Assembly: GCF_947623445.1 (NCBI RefSeq)
Contig: NC_135240.1
Span: 6,324,001 to 6,388,000 of the forward strand
Length of the DNA: 64,000 nt
Source of the DNA: Clavelina lepadiformis
Lineage: Eukaryota > Chordata > Ascidiacea > Aplousobranchia > Clavelinidae
Direction of reading: 5' to 3'
The first letter of the stretch is position 1. The number at the start of each line of letters is the position of its first letter. The position numbers were made by a program, and so were the translations under genes. Positions 51,326-63,377 of this stretch are shown in pieces. The notes below the pieces were generated by a model. That model ran no database searches. It worked only from the letters and a program-made list of their open reading frames with translations, and had not been told where the DNA came from.

Positions 51326-52225
51326 ATGAGACATGTACAGTGTTGAGATTGATTCAATAAAAGCTTTACCACAATAGTCCTTCATATAATTTATGTAAAA
51401 CATAAAATAATAGTGAAACCAAAAGAAAATTGTAACGAGCAGCGAGCATAAAACTTTGAAACACATACATAATTGTATCCAAAAATAATAACATTTTCTG
51501 GTTAAGCCACGTGGGTCACATGGTTATTTTGTTACGTATCACGCTAAAATCAATGTGTCTTTAGTGTCATATACGATCAAAGAAAGTTACAGCAAACAAA
51601 GAGAAATCAAACAAAGGAATATGTTGCACTGAATGGGATGATTGAACCATTAAGTACAAGACAGCATTCAGTCATTATTAGTGTTATATCATATATGGTC
51701 AGATAGAGTGAAGCAATAACTTGTAGAAAGATTTACAAAACAACTGTTTAGTAGCGAACACATGAACTGTGGATACTTAACGAGTCGTAAACGTCAACGT
51801 TTCAAGTAAATATAGTACAGAAGCAGAAAATGCTACTGAACACTATTCGGGTCTTTGACAACAACTAGAAGATTTGAAGTATAAGTCCAGCTGGTATCTT
51901 GTATCAAGCATAAAACTTTATGAAAGTTGCGCAACAGTCAAATTCATAAGTTACCAGCAGAATCTTAAGTTAACAAAACCATGTAATAAATTTATTCCGG
52001 CAATGGCTCACCAAATGTGACAACAACTGGAAGATTTTAAGTAAAAGTACCACTAGTATATACCTGATATAACGTATTATTTCTAACCAATAACAAACCT
52101 GTCTTTTTGACTGCAAACAGCAGAACTTTATTAAAGTTGCACAACAGTCAAATTCATAAGTTACTAGAATCTTAAGTTAACACAATGATGTAATATGTTT
52201 ATTCCGGCAATGGCTCTAATAATGG
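51326..52225 (+). repeat. Flanking repeat R1, first copy (upstream of receptor-like gene 1)
   Basis: This block matches 56802-57451 in the same orientation. Over about 395 bases counted by eye (51581 and 57027 onward) only about 15 positions differ. The block starts at the very 3' end of the eIF3k transcription unit. It contains an extra internal tandem duplication: the segment with GACAACAACTAGAAGATT at about 51857 recurs, more diverged, at about 52018, each ending in TATTCCGGCAATGGCTC. No coding frame is conserved, so this is non-coding DNA duplicated together with the adjacent gene. Confidence 0.88.
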
Positions 52226-53263
52226 TAACTGGTGCTTGCTGGTAAAAGGTTGCATGTATCTTCCAGAAATTCCAGTAACTGGGATATACACATGTCACAA
52301 TAAATGGTGGTGGTACATTTCATTCTGAAAAAGATAGCCTTGAGAAAAAGATATTAAAAACACTACTACTAGCCTGCTTCAAATATATATGTTGTATGTC
52401 AGGAAGAGGCATACTCTGTCAGATTCTCAAACATAAAAACAACTGTTCGTAATGATATCTCAGATGATAAGAACGTAGAGTATTTGCACGAATTAAGTTA
52501 AATATTAACTGAGACCTTTCTTAAAACTTTTGTATGTAAATCTTTTACTTGATATTCAGGAGACAATGGAAAAGTGATTGTGCTGGAGTGATTTTGAACC
52601 TATGGACCAGTAAGCTTAGTGAAGCCTTTCTTCCAACTGCCTGAAAAAGAGACACTCTCTTTTAGGTTCTGAACAGTGAGTAGAAGGCTCTCAGCTTTTA
52701 TATATATGACCAATAAGCACATTTATTTTTACTCAGTATCGTAGTTAAAGAGTAAGTACTGGAGTAAGTAGGTCCAGCTAGTCTAGCTTTAAACTGCAGA
52801 AAGCAAATTACAAAAGTAAGGTACAGATAGAAACTACTGCTTCACAGGACTAACTTCCAAAAAAATGTTCAAACTCGTACTGTTACAAGATTATCATTAA
52901 AGAATCAGACGCAACATTTACATAAATTGTACAGCTCTATTTTAACGCAGTTTGCTAACCATGAGGGATAGTTAAAAATCAATCAATGAATTATACAGAA
53001 ATGTAAAATACCTTTTGTGTGGTTTACTTAAACTTTCTTAAATGAGCTTCACAAAAATTAATGAGCCATATGAGCCATTAGTGAGTATATGCAATAACTC
53101 TGTTTTCTGTAAGTCGCACATGATAAAAATAAAATATAAAAGTCATAATTATGAAAAAAATGATAAAATGCAACGATATCAAACGAATTTTCAAGCAAAC
53201 CTGAGGACGTTAAACCTTTAAAAATTGAGTAGTTTTAACAAGGTAACAGTGGTTACTGTAAAC

Positions 53264-53690
53264 CAGTGGTTCTCAGTTTGGTTAATCAACAGTAGTACCA
53301 CAATATAAAAGCCGATCGATACCCCTAGTACAGGTAGGTGCACAGAACGGAAATTATGAAATGACAAATTAAATTATTTATGTTAAAAGAGTAATAAAAA
53401 AGACCACTGTTAAGCCAGAATGGATAAATTTTTGTGCACAAGACAGAATGATCGGCTGCTTGCAGGCAAGGGAAAAGCAATGACCTAAATTGTCAGGGGG
53501 CATATTTCCCGAAAACGTAAAGTAACTGGATATTATTACAACATTACAAAGTAAATCAGTTGTCAAATCACTTGCAAAACATTTTAACCACAAACAGAGA
53601 GGTGTTTCCATGTGTAATAATCGTGCACCTTCTAAATAACAATTTCGTACTGCGTGGGGACTGGAGGTACTTATCAAATGGGAACTGCTG
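53264..53690. mobile_element. Candidate hAT-like MITE upstream of receptor-like gene 1
   Basis: The left end CAGTGGTTCTCAGTTTG and the reverse complement of the right end, CAGCAGTTCCCATTTG, match at most positions, and CAGTGGTTCTC is a typical hAT terminus. Preceding bases (TAAAC) also mirror each other, and no clean 8-bp target duplication was found, so boundaries and class are tentative. Confidence 0.42.
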
Positions 53691-53814
53691 GTTTAATGAA
53701 ATATATAGTTGAACTACTGACTGACAAAACGACCCATAGTGTAAATTTGACTGACCAGTGCTTCTTTCAGGACTTTAACTTTGGTTGGCACTATCACAAA
53801 TTACTTTGATAAAG

Positions 53815-54956
53815 ATGGTGTTGAAATTCATTTTATTTCTTTTACTCCTTGGACTTAATTTGACTGTTGCAACAAACCCACCATTAGTAAGAAACAAACG
53901 GGTGAGTGTAAATATTGTTTCCTGTTAAATACATACAATACCAATAAAACTAAGGACACGTTTTAACAAAACAGAATAACAAGATTTTAAAACAACAACA
54001 AAGTTTCCACAAAATTTGTTCAATTACTATCTTATTCTTCAATCTAAATATCATAGCTTTCCTCATAAACTAATTAAAGTAAATTTTTCACATCAATATA
54101 TTAAAAGAAATCCAGAAGTTTTGTTTATTGAATCTAAAACATTCCGGTAAATTTCAGAGACCTGACTTATGCCAAGAAGGAAAAAGTGAAATCGTTGTTG
54201 AAACCAATGCGAGCCAAAGACGAAGATGTGGCTACTGCAACAATATACAGTTCTACAATCACGAAAACAAAACTTGTGACTTGTTGCCACAAGATGGAGA
54301 AATGTGTTCCCACAAGCAAACCTTCTCTTTCTGGGATGCCTGTAAGAAGACCAAATGTATAACTTACGGGGAACCAGGAAAATTGGGGTAAAACTCAAAT
54401 TAAAACAAACCATAGTGATGTATAGCCTATACTATTGAATAACGGAGCAATATACTATTTCATGTACAGCTTATGTTCCATAAAATATTGGGATTCTACA
54501 TCAGCTGTAACAAAAGCACCGACAACACCAGCCTCACATACATCACCCAAGTGGCCAGCACCAACTTTGCCAACAACAGAGTTTAGACCAAATACGCCAA
54601 TTCTAGAAACTCCAACAAATCCAGACACAACAAAGACAAAAAATGTGAACGCGAAATACGCAGGTCAGAAACCATAAATTGAATGCTTACAATTCTACAA
54701 ATGAAACGAAACAGAAAAGTTGTATTTTCAAGAGTGTGAATGTCATTTGGGGAATTGGGGATACGTCATTGCATTTGCTGCCGGATTCTGTCTTTGCTTG
54801 CTCATAGTCCAATGGAAAGAAGTTTCACAGAAACGCTGCTCCAAGATTGCCACCATTTGGCGTACATCCAACAACCAACAAGCCCAAGGCACAGAGTCAG
54901 GTAAAGTTTTATGGTACCAATTCAATATTCTTTACTTAACAGAGCAGGTGCAGTAA
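53815..54956 (+). CDS. Receptor-like gene 1: Cys-rich domain, Thr-rich stalk, single transmembrane helix
   Basis: Four exons: 53815-53901, 54158-54387, 54470-54663 and 54733-54956, total 735 nt, 244 residues. Exon 1 is a signal peptide (MVLKFILFLLLLGLNLTVA). Exon 2 is a compact cysteine-rich domain: RPDLC ... CGYCNN ... TCDLLPQDGEMC ... FWDACKKTKC. Exon 3 is a Thr/Pro-rich, probably O-glycosylated stalk (VTKAPTTPASHTSP). Exon 4 has a membrane helix (GYVIAFAAGFCLCLLIV) and a basic tail. Exon phases are 0, 2, 1, identical to copy 2 and, as far as visible, copy 3. No family is recognised. The F/Y-W-D-x-C-x4-C signature faintly recalls small TNF-receptor cysteine domains, which is speculation. 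One Cys present in the sister copies is His/Asn here. The frame could instead splice at 54900 (TCAG|GTAAAG) to a further exon. Confidence 0.75.
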
Positions 54957-55399
54957 AACTTGTTCACAATTTCTGACGTAATAATTGTTTTGAAACAGAA
55001 GACAACCTTCTGCCAAGCTGAAAATACCATAACAAAGCAACATGCAACACTGGGGCCTGGATAATACACTCTGGCTGTTGTGTTCTTAAAACTGTTTCTT
55101 TAATTATTTCAAGCATGTCACCAGTGTAATTAATTAGCTACAACGTCTTATTTTATTATAACACAGTTATTGGCATCTGTTTTAAGTTACTGATGTACAC
55201 ATGGTGCAGCTAGCGCATTTTCTGAAAATAGTTATCTGTTTTTGAAATCGTTAACAAATGCTGTTTCAAAGAATTTCATTCATTGTCACGTGTTTGAGCT
55301 CAGGCCCTAATATTATTGTTTTAGCATAAATATTGACACTATTATTATGATATTGTGCTTTTGTTCTTAATTTGTTTTTGTTTGTTATTTCGTTTTAAC

Positions 55400-55469
55400 A
55401 TGATTCGCTTTCTGGGTTTTGTTGCTGTGCTAATTTTCTATCGTTTTAGCACCGCTATAGTTAACATAA
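55400..55469 (+). CDS. Possible orphan signal-peptide exon
   Basis: MIRFLGFVAVLIFYRFSTAI is leader-like and ends at ATAA|GTAAGT, a good donor, but in phase 1 rather than phase 0 as in the neighbouring receptor-like genes. It lies between gene 1 and repeat R2. No partner cysteine-rich exon follows before gene 2, so it may be the remains of another gene or a chance frame. Confidence 0.25.
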
Positions 55470-55545
55470 GTAAGTTCTTGAGGCCTAGGTGTCTTTTCTC
55501 TGTGGAGTCTGGGGCGATACCTGATAGTACTGACATAACATGCAT

Positions 55546-56792
55546 TTAGTACAACACTGAGTCTCTGAGCTGCATTACTAAATGCAAATGCCAACGCACA
55601 CAATCCTGATGATATCCACATACTGGTATAGAGTAAAATGTTTGCCATTGTTACCAATCTTTTAAGCAAAGCTTTCCAGTAACAAGATTTCAGCTTAACT
55701 TCAGGACATAAAAGTGCCATCTCCAACTCATTATAAAAAAAGACAACTTATGCAGTTTTCCAGAACTCAGGGTGTTAAGTGCTCAATCGAGTGACAAAAT
55801 TCTTTAACGCATTCTTTTTTATTCGATAAAACTAAAAAATCAGTTCTAGGTGTGAACTACATTCACTGGTCATGTGATACAGGACAACAACGAGAGAATT
55901 AACAGTTAATTCAGGTATTTGTTTTGGACTGGAGATTACACAATAATGCTTAAACCAATGAATACAGTACTAACTTGCTTGCATACCAAAGTATCACAAC
56001 TGAAGGCAAATGGGCGAGGAAAAATATAAAATACTATAGAATTATTAATTATATTACACATGAAAAATTATATATGTATTACAAACTACCAGTATACAGC
56101 CAAAATAACAGTGTTATGTTAAAAGGCCAAAATAAAAATGGACAACATGACATATGGTCAAATAAAACAGATAATAAATATCAAAAAATCAAGGGCTAAA
56201 TATCAAACAAAAAAAGCATCATAGGCCATGTAGCACCAAGCAAGTGATTTAAAGTAACAAAAGAATTCGATCAAATGATGATTTAAGAAAATGTCCAATG
56301 GAACACAAAGCACAGACAATGAACATTTAAACCCTTTCAAGTCATCATGGATCATTCTTCTCCTCATTACACCACACCCAAGTCTAGTTTTGGGTTACCC
56401 AAGGGAAATACCCCTGGGATTTTAGAGGATGGATATAAGAAAAGGGTGAAATAATAGTTTCAGTGCATATTTCTCAAATCAAGTGAAGAGCCAAAAGAAA
56501 TTAGTCAGGATTACAGATAAATTTATTATTTACCAACTTAAGTCAAACACAAACAACTGGATCTAAACACAGGAATGCTAACACCAATTGCCAATATACA
56601 AGGCAAATTATTTATAGTTTGGTCAGCTTCAGAACAATAGCAATGATATATTTACACAGTGAACTGCAGATAGACTTCAAAAAATGTGGCCAGTAGTAAA
56701 AAAAAGCTAAAGTATGTGGACCAAACCTAAACAATGTTTAGGTGACATGGTATTGGGGAGCATTTTACATATAACTGGTAGGCTAAAATAAT
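55546..56792 (+). repeat. Flanking repeat R2, first copy (downstream of receptor-like gene 1)
   Basis: The block matches 61163-62690 in the same orientation. Shared phrases include ACAACACTGAGTCT, AATCCTGATGATATCCACA, GTGCTCAATCGAGTGACAAA and CAGTTTTGGGTTACCCAAGG (the last differs by one base). It lacks an insertion of about 237 bases that the second copy has. It ends about ten bases before the second copy of R1, marking a head-to-tail tandem junction. No conserved coding frame. Confidence 0.88.
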
Positions 56793-56801
56793 ATAAGAGT
56801 A

Positions 56802-57451
56802 ATGAGACATGTACAGTGTTGAGGTTGATTTATCTCAATGAAAGGTTTGCCACAATAAGCCTTCATAATTTGCGTATAACAAAATAATAGTGGGCATTAA
56901 GCTTGACAACACATACATAATTGTATCCAATAATGATTACATTTTCTGGTTAAGTTACGTGGGCTATTTTGTCACATATCACCCTAAAATACAATTAAAT
57001 GAGTCTTTTGTGTCCTATACAATCAAAGAAAGTTACAGCAAACAAAGAGAAATCAAACAAAGGTATATATTGCACTGAATGGGATGATTGAACCATTAAG
57101 TACAAGACAGCATTCAGTCATTATTAGTGTTATATCATATGTGGTCAGATAGAGTGAGGCAACAACTTGTAGAAAGCTTTGCAATACAACTGTTTAGCAG
57201 CAAACACATGAACTGTGGATACTTAACGAGTCGTAAACGTCAACGTTTCAAGTAAATATAGTACAGAAGCAGAAAATGCTACTGAACACTGTTCGGACCT
57301 TTGACAACAACTAGAAGATTTGAAGTATAAGTCCAGCTAGTATCTTGTATCAAGCATAAAACTTTATGAAAGTTGCGCAACAGTCAAATTCTTAAATTAC
57401 TAGCAGTAAATTACTTAAGACAATGATGTAATATGTTTATTCAATGGCTCA
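56802..57451 (+). repeat. Flanking repeat R1, second copy (upstream of receptor-like gene 2)
   Basis: Second copy of the block at 51326-52225, about 96% identical over the part compared by eye and without the additional internal duplication seen in the first copy. Directly abuts R2 on its left. Confidence 0.88.
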
Positions 57452-58449
57452 GCATTAGAGGCGGGGTCAGACCACAAAGCCTCAAGGCATGTGTATATCC
57501 TTCCTTAAAAGCTCTCTAGTCACAAACTTGGGTTTAAGTGCAGTATCACTCAAACAAAGCGGTTACTTTATGTGCTGGCAAAGTATGCTGCTTCAGATGG
57601 GAATATATACCAGAAATGGTACTTAAACGGTTATCTGTAAATTTCATTTGGCACAATTGTGTTGTAGTACAGTTTCTGCCAATGAAAGAGATGCTGTCAT
57701 GTTCAAAAATACTTCAATTTCATATTTTAAATTGTAGTATTTTAAAGCTGAAAAATGCATGAGAAAAATTCAACGGCAGTTCTAATGGTCCGTTTTCTTC
57801 AATTGGAGAAGACATTGAAAACGATCAAAAAGAGTGAGCTTGCACTAGTGTTGCAAGTGATCTTGTTTGGCAAAGGTGTGTCTCTTTGTGCAAATGTAAC
57901 CCAATTATCAAAAAATGCGAGTGTCCAAACATCCTTGTAACAATCCAGAGAGAACAACACCTAACTTTTTGCAACTAGGATAGAACAATTTGACCTGTGA
58001 ACACATTAATTTAGTTCCTTAAAGTCTGAACTTAACCTAAACCAACTTAATTACAATACATAATTTACAAGTGAAAATGCAGACAACAGATTAATATTAA
58101 AACTTCTCTGAAACACTAACTATGTGAATGTTTAACAACAAACTAAAGGCAAATAGAGCGAAGAAAAGTAAAGTCAATAAAGAGATGTGTGTTCTGGCTG
58201 TAGCTGCCGGATCACAGTTTTACGGCTAACAGACCACCTTCAGGAAACATTGATGTAAGGACAAGGCCAGTCTTAAATTTATTGATGTACGTCTGTTTCT
58301 TTTAAAATTCCATGCAAAAATGTTTATTCAAAAAATAATGAACAGGATTTCTACGTATTTAATACAGCTTTAGCTGGTCTACATTCATTAATATTTGAAG
58401 CAGTGTTAACTGATCTAATAGTTGCTGATTAGATTTACAGTCTGTATCT
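57452..58449. other. Non-repeated upstream region of receptor-like gene 2
   Basis: About 1 kb between the end of R1 and the start codon of gene 2. Short frames at 57538-57762 and 57755-57940 show no domain and no counterpart near gene 1. This segment should contain the gene 2 promoter; no specific site can be named. Confidence 0.4.
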
Positions 58450-60320
58450 ATGCATCTGATAGCTGTTGTGTTAATATTAGTTTCTCTGACTAGTGCTACC
58501 ACATGGGCTGGAAAACGAGTAAAAAGGGTGAGTAAATATGTTAATTCTGGACAAAAACCTTCAGTTTGGTTTTTATTAACCCAGTTTATACCAAAATATG
58601 TCACAGACGCCAACTTTTCATGGCATTATGTCTATTTATGCCAGTTTTATATGTGTGATTGTAGGCCCACGTGAAACCCTGAATAAGAAAGAGTCGTGAC
58701 GCAAAAGGTAAATTTGGAAACTTAATAACTGAAAGCTCTGAATACTCTTGACTTGTCGAGAAAGCTGTGTTTTTCATGGCAATTACTTCAAGATGAAAAC
58801 GCCAACAAAACCTTTATTTCAAACGTTTGGTATGCGCTAAACGGAACAAAAATATATGGAAGACCAAACAGCCTCACTTCAGCATGTGCTGATCAAAGTA
58901 AACTAAACAAGGTTACAAGGAAAAATGAAAACGTAAATTAAAGTAAAATGTTTTAAAAAATCAATAAATTTTTTACACAAATTCGGGATACTCTGTGTGG
59001 TTTTGACCGTAACAGAGCTATGATGTAATAATCATTCCACATTCGCACTGACTGTGAGCGTACAAATGTATTTTATACCTTGTCACCTAAACAACGCTTT
59101 CAACGACACCCACTTTTGACGATTCTTTCTTCATTTTGAAGAAGTGTTTTAAAAATCTTATAAAACTACAAAAATAGCAAAAATTACTAAAAAGTGCAAA
59201 CGTTAACATAACCAAAAGCACTATATTTAAATGACCGTGTGTTCAACACTCCCCAATTTAAGGTCTAAACATACTGTGTCAGACTTCCTGTTTAGATTTT
59301 TTAAAAAGAGTTTTGTTTCCATAGAGCACAACATTTGTCACACAGCCTGTCACACACAGGCTCATCAGCATCTGGAAATGGGGGATCAATTGTCATTGGG
59401 CAATTGACACCCTGGCCAATTAGCCACTAGGTGTGGGCACAACAATCATATTGATAGCAACATATAAATCTTCACGGTTAAATTTCAGAGGCCTAATTTA
59501 TGTGAAAAAGGACAAAACGAGATCAACATTGATAGAGTGGTGGAATGTGGCTACTGCAACAATCTAGAAGAATACAACTGCAAATACCAACTTTGTGAAC
59601 GCCTACCCGATGTTTTGGAGATGTGTGCTAATCAGCACACTTATACCAAATGGGATGTCTGTCTAAAAGGCCATTGCATAACATATGGAAAGGAAGGAGT
59701 TTTGGGGTTGGTACTATTTGAAGAAATTACTCCAAAGTAGTCAGAAATTACAAAATGCATCTCTTGCCACAGTGTATAATTGATAACTGCAAAAGTAAAA
59801 TGTTTTCAAAAAACTGCATTTAGTAAAGTTTTCAAGAAAAACACAATAACAGAAATATAGATAGGACAATTTGCGTAAAATCTGACAGTTTAAAAGGCTA
59901 ATCTTGCTAATTAACACAGGAAATGTGAAACATATTATCGGACACTGACAACTTTAGCCACAGATGCTCTGAATGAAACAACCTTCACTCAAACCACACC
60001 AGTGACTTTAACAACAACCGAAACATGTTCTAAGGAAGTAGAGACAAAAGTTGAGATTCAATATATCTATGCAAGTAAGTAGACTCCGAATTTAAGCACG
60101 ATTACAGTGATTTTATTTCTATATAAACTACTTAATTTACAAAATGGTGGTGGTTATGCTTTCAGGCTGGTGGACAATTCTTATCTGTATGATGGCTGCT
60201 GGTGTCGCTGGTTATCTGATCTCGGTCTATCTACATTGGGTGAAACAGTGGAAATTTCCCTCAATGTTAAGATGCTTACCACCATTTCGAAATCTCACAC
60301 ATTACGCTGTTCCAAACTAG
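58450..60320 (+). CDS. Receptor-like gene 2: Cys-rich domain, Thr-rich stalk, single transmembrane helix
   Basis: Four exons: 58450-58527, 59489-59706, 59920-60074 and 60166-60320, total 606 nt, 201 residues. Signal peptide (MHLIAVVLILVSLTSATTWA), cysteine-rich domain (RPNLC ... CGYCNN ... YNCKYQLCERLP ... EMC ... KWDVCLKGHC), stalk (TLTTLATDALNETTFTQTTP), membrane helix (WTILICMMAAGVAGYLISVY) and a short basic tail ending AVPN. Phases 0, 2, 1 match gene 1. The donor of exon 2 (TTGGG|GTTGGT) is weak but required by phase and by alignment with the other copies. AATAAA at 60590-60595 is a possible polyadenylation signal. The long first intron (about 960 bases) is not similar to that of gene 1. 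Predicted type I membrane protein; ligand and pathway unknown. Confidence 0.76.
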
Positions 60321-61162
60321 GCTAATTTCTGCTGCATGTTCAGTTCTTGTTTAATGTTACGAACATATTTTCTGACATTTACAAACACCTTTGCTCTATC
60401 ATATGTATTTGTTGATTCAGCTCGCGACTACATTTCATCTGCTGCACCTCTGTTTAATTAATATCACTCAATATTGTTAATAGTATCCTGCCATCAACAT
60501 CTCAGTAGTCCACAACATTTATTAGAACTTTGACAAGTTGCTTGGCAAAGTAACAGAAATTTATGACAGTTTACAAAGAAAGTAAAAAGAATAAAATAGT
60601 AATCTTGACTTTAAGTGATTTGTGTGGATTGTGAGTCGTGTGAGTTTTTGTTGTTTCAAATATAACCCTCATAATTTTTAAATTGAACTTTGTAATCAAA
60701 TTTCCGTCTGCATATTGAAAAGTTAAGTAGAATGCTCACGGCACTGTGATATATAATATACACATGTAGACATAAGGTGTACACATGTAGAATCAGTTTT
60801 TGGCCATAGCATAAGAATTTGTACCTTTGGCATATTATTGCACAATTAAAATCAAAATAAAACACACGAAATAAAACCAGTCTGTTAATAAGATGTACTT
60901 TGTCTCATGTTTATCTGGTTATCGTTTAAGTATGAAACTACTCGCGGACCAGCGCAATTTAATGGACCTGCAAAGTTAGGACTATACTTGACTGAAAGGT
61001 TGTAAAAACCATAACACAACGAAAAAATCCACTTTCTATTGCGTTTGTACTCTCCGAAAGCCATTTTCATTTATTCGCTTTCAATTGCTATAGTAGTAAT
61101 AAAAAACAAATAAAATTAGACACGGCCTATGCATGTTGTTTTGCGATAACTGTTGAACGCAA

Positions 61163-62690
61163 ACATTTACTACAACACTGAGTCTTTGAGCTGCGTTACT
61201 AAATGCAAATGCCAACACACACAATCCTGATGAATGATGATATCCACATACTGGTATAGAGTAAAATGTTTGCTATTGTTACCAATTTTACCATATTTTA
61301 AGCAAAGCCTTCCAACAACAACCTCTTGTTTACCTCTAAAACATTTATTCTAGAAAATGTAACAGAGAAACAAAGTCAGTATAGTAATAAAAATAAGAAA
61401 CCACTAATCATTCTGTTTTTCAGACATGATATGCTAGAAAACTATTACATTGCCATGACCATTTACAGCATACTAAGTTGAAATCTATTAGCTTTATAAA
61501 CATGGGAGACTTGTAATCTGCAATGAAAACTGTGCAACCAAATGTATTGTTAACAAACATTTCAGCTTTACTTCAGGACATAGAAGAACCATCTCCATCT
61601 CATTATTAAAAAAAAATTAATTCAGTTTTCAAGAACACAGGCTGTTAAGTGCTCAATCGAGTGACAAAATTCTTTAACGCATTCTTTTTTATTCGATAAA
61701 ACTTAAAAATCAGTTCTATCAGTTCTACAGGGAACTACAGATTTAACATTTTCTAGTGCCGTCACTAGTTATGTGATGCAGCAAAACAGCAGAAGAATTA
61801 ATAGTTAATTCAGGCATTTGTTTTGGACTGGAGATTACACAATAATGCTTAAACCGATGTATACAGTACTAACTTGCTTGCATACCAAAGTATCAGAACT
61901 GAAGGCAAATGGGCGAGGTAAATAAAAAAATTATACAAAAAATGCATTACAGACTGCCAGTATGTAGCTAAAACAACTGTGTTATGTTAAAAGGCCAAAA
62001 TAAAAAAGGACAACATGACATATGGTCAAATAAAACAGATTTAATAAAAATTAAGGGCTAAATACCAGTCAAAAAGAAAGTATCATAGGCCATGTAGCAC
62101 CAGGCAAGTGAGTAAACACAACCAATGAAATCAATCAAATGATGATTTAAAAAATTTCCAATGGAACACAAAGAACAGACAATGCACATTTAAACCCTTT
62201 CAAGTCATCATGAATCATTCATTTTTTCACTATGCCACACCCAAATCCAGTTTTGGGTTACCCAAGGGAAATTACCCAGGGATTTTAGAGGATGGATATA
62301 AGAAAAAAGTGAAATATAAGTTTCAGTGCATATTTCTCAAATCAAGTCAAGTCAAGTCAAATCAAATCAAGAGCCAAAAGAAATTAGTCAGGATTACAGA
62401 TAAATTTATTATTTACCAATTTAAGTCAAAAATAAACAACTGGACCTAAACACAGGAATGCTAACACCAATTGCCAATATACTAGACAAATTATTTATAG
62501 TTTGGTCAGCGTAAGAGCAATAGCAATGATATATTTACACAGTGAACTGCAGATAGACTTTAAAAAATGTGGCCAGTAGTAAAAAAGTTGGTTGACTTGA
62601 GATCTAAAGTAGATGGACCAAAACTAAACAATGTTTAGGTGTCATGGTATTGAGTAGCATTTTACATATAACTGGTAGGCTAACATAATG
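61163..62690 (+). repeat. Flanking repeat R2, second copy (downstream of receptor-like gene 2)
   Basis: Second copy of the 55546-56792 block. It differs by an insertion of about 237 bases (about 61322-61558) and by a short TCAAG-type microsatellite at 62338-62371. Unlike the first copy it is not followed by R1, so the third unit of the array has a different junction or has diverged. Confidence 0.85.
62338..62371 (+). repeat. Pentanucleotide microsatellite (TCAAG/TCAAA)
   Basis: About six consecutive copies of TCAAG changing to TCAAA. The corresponding place in the first R2 copy (about 56477-56488) has only two such units, so the array expanded after duplication. Confidence 0.75.
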
Positions 62691-63377
62691 TACGGCTAAA
62701 GTAAAAAAGTTGAATTAAGGTAATCCTCAACGAAGCCTAATTTAAAGTTTAAATTATAATCCTAACATAGAAGCATGAAAAACTTTGATTAAGCGAATTA
62801 CAGAATTAAAGTCTATATTTTGGGTTAACTTTTGATGATCACATCAAACAAGTCTAACAGTGCTGATAAAGGTAAAAAATAAGAGGTGCAATGGGTAGTC
62901 AATAAAACAGCTTTGCATTGATAATTTACTTTACCTTTATTTAACTCATTTGGCAAAAATTTGAAACTTATGTAACAATCAAACAACAAACCTTGAATGA
63001 GTTGCCGCAACTTTACGCTATTTTTTAAAATAAAAACCATCACCATTCAATGCTGCAAAAAAATTAAATTTTGAAGACAGTTTCGTCCTTTTGGTGTCTG
63101 CTTTTTATTGATAAAGTTAACAAAGGTGTATACTTGACCCCAAGAAAGCTTTATAAACTGGGTATAGTTAATTATACCACAGTCATCGACAATTGCTTGT
63201 CCGGAGCAAGTGCTGTAGAACAGTACAGTCTATACAGCATATAATTATACGTACAGACAGAGTTTGATAAACTAGAGTTAACTTAAAAGTATTGCAAAGT
63301 CAGTGTAATTGTTTGGTTTACATTTATAACTTGTTATAACAGGTAACCACAATAGCTTGGCTTATTTTGTAAAAAAA

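Noticed and set aside
62210..62449. 79-residue frame in repeat R2
   Set aside because: The corresponding frame is not preserved in the other R2 copy (56348-56560), where changes break it.
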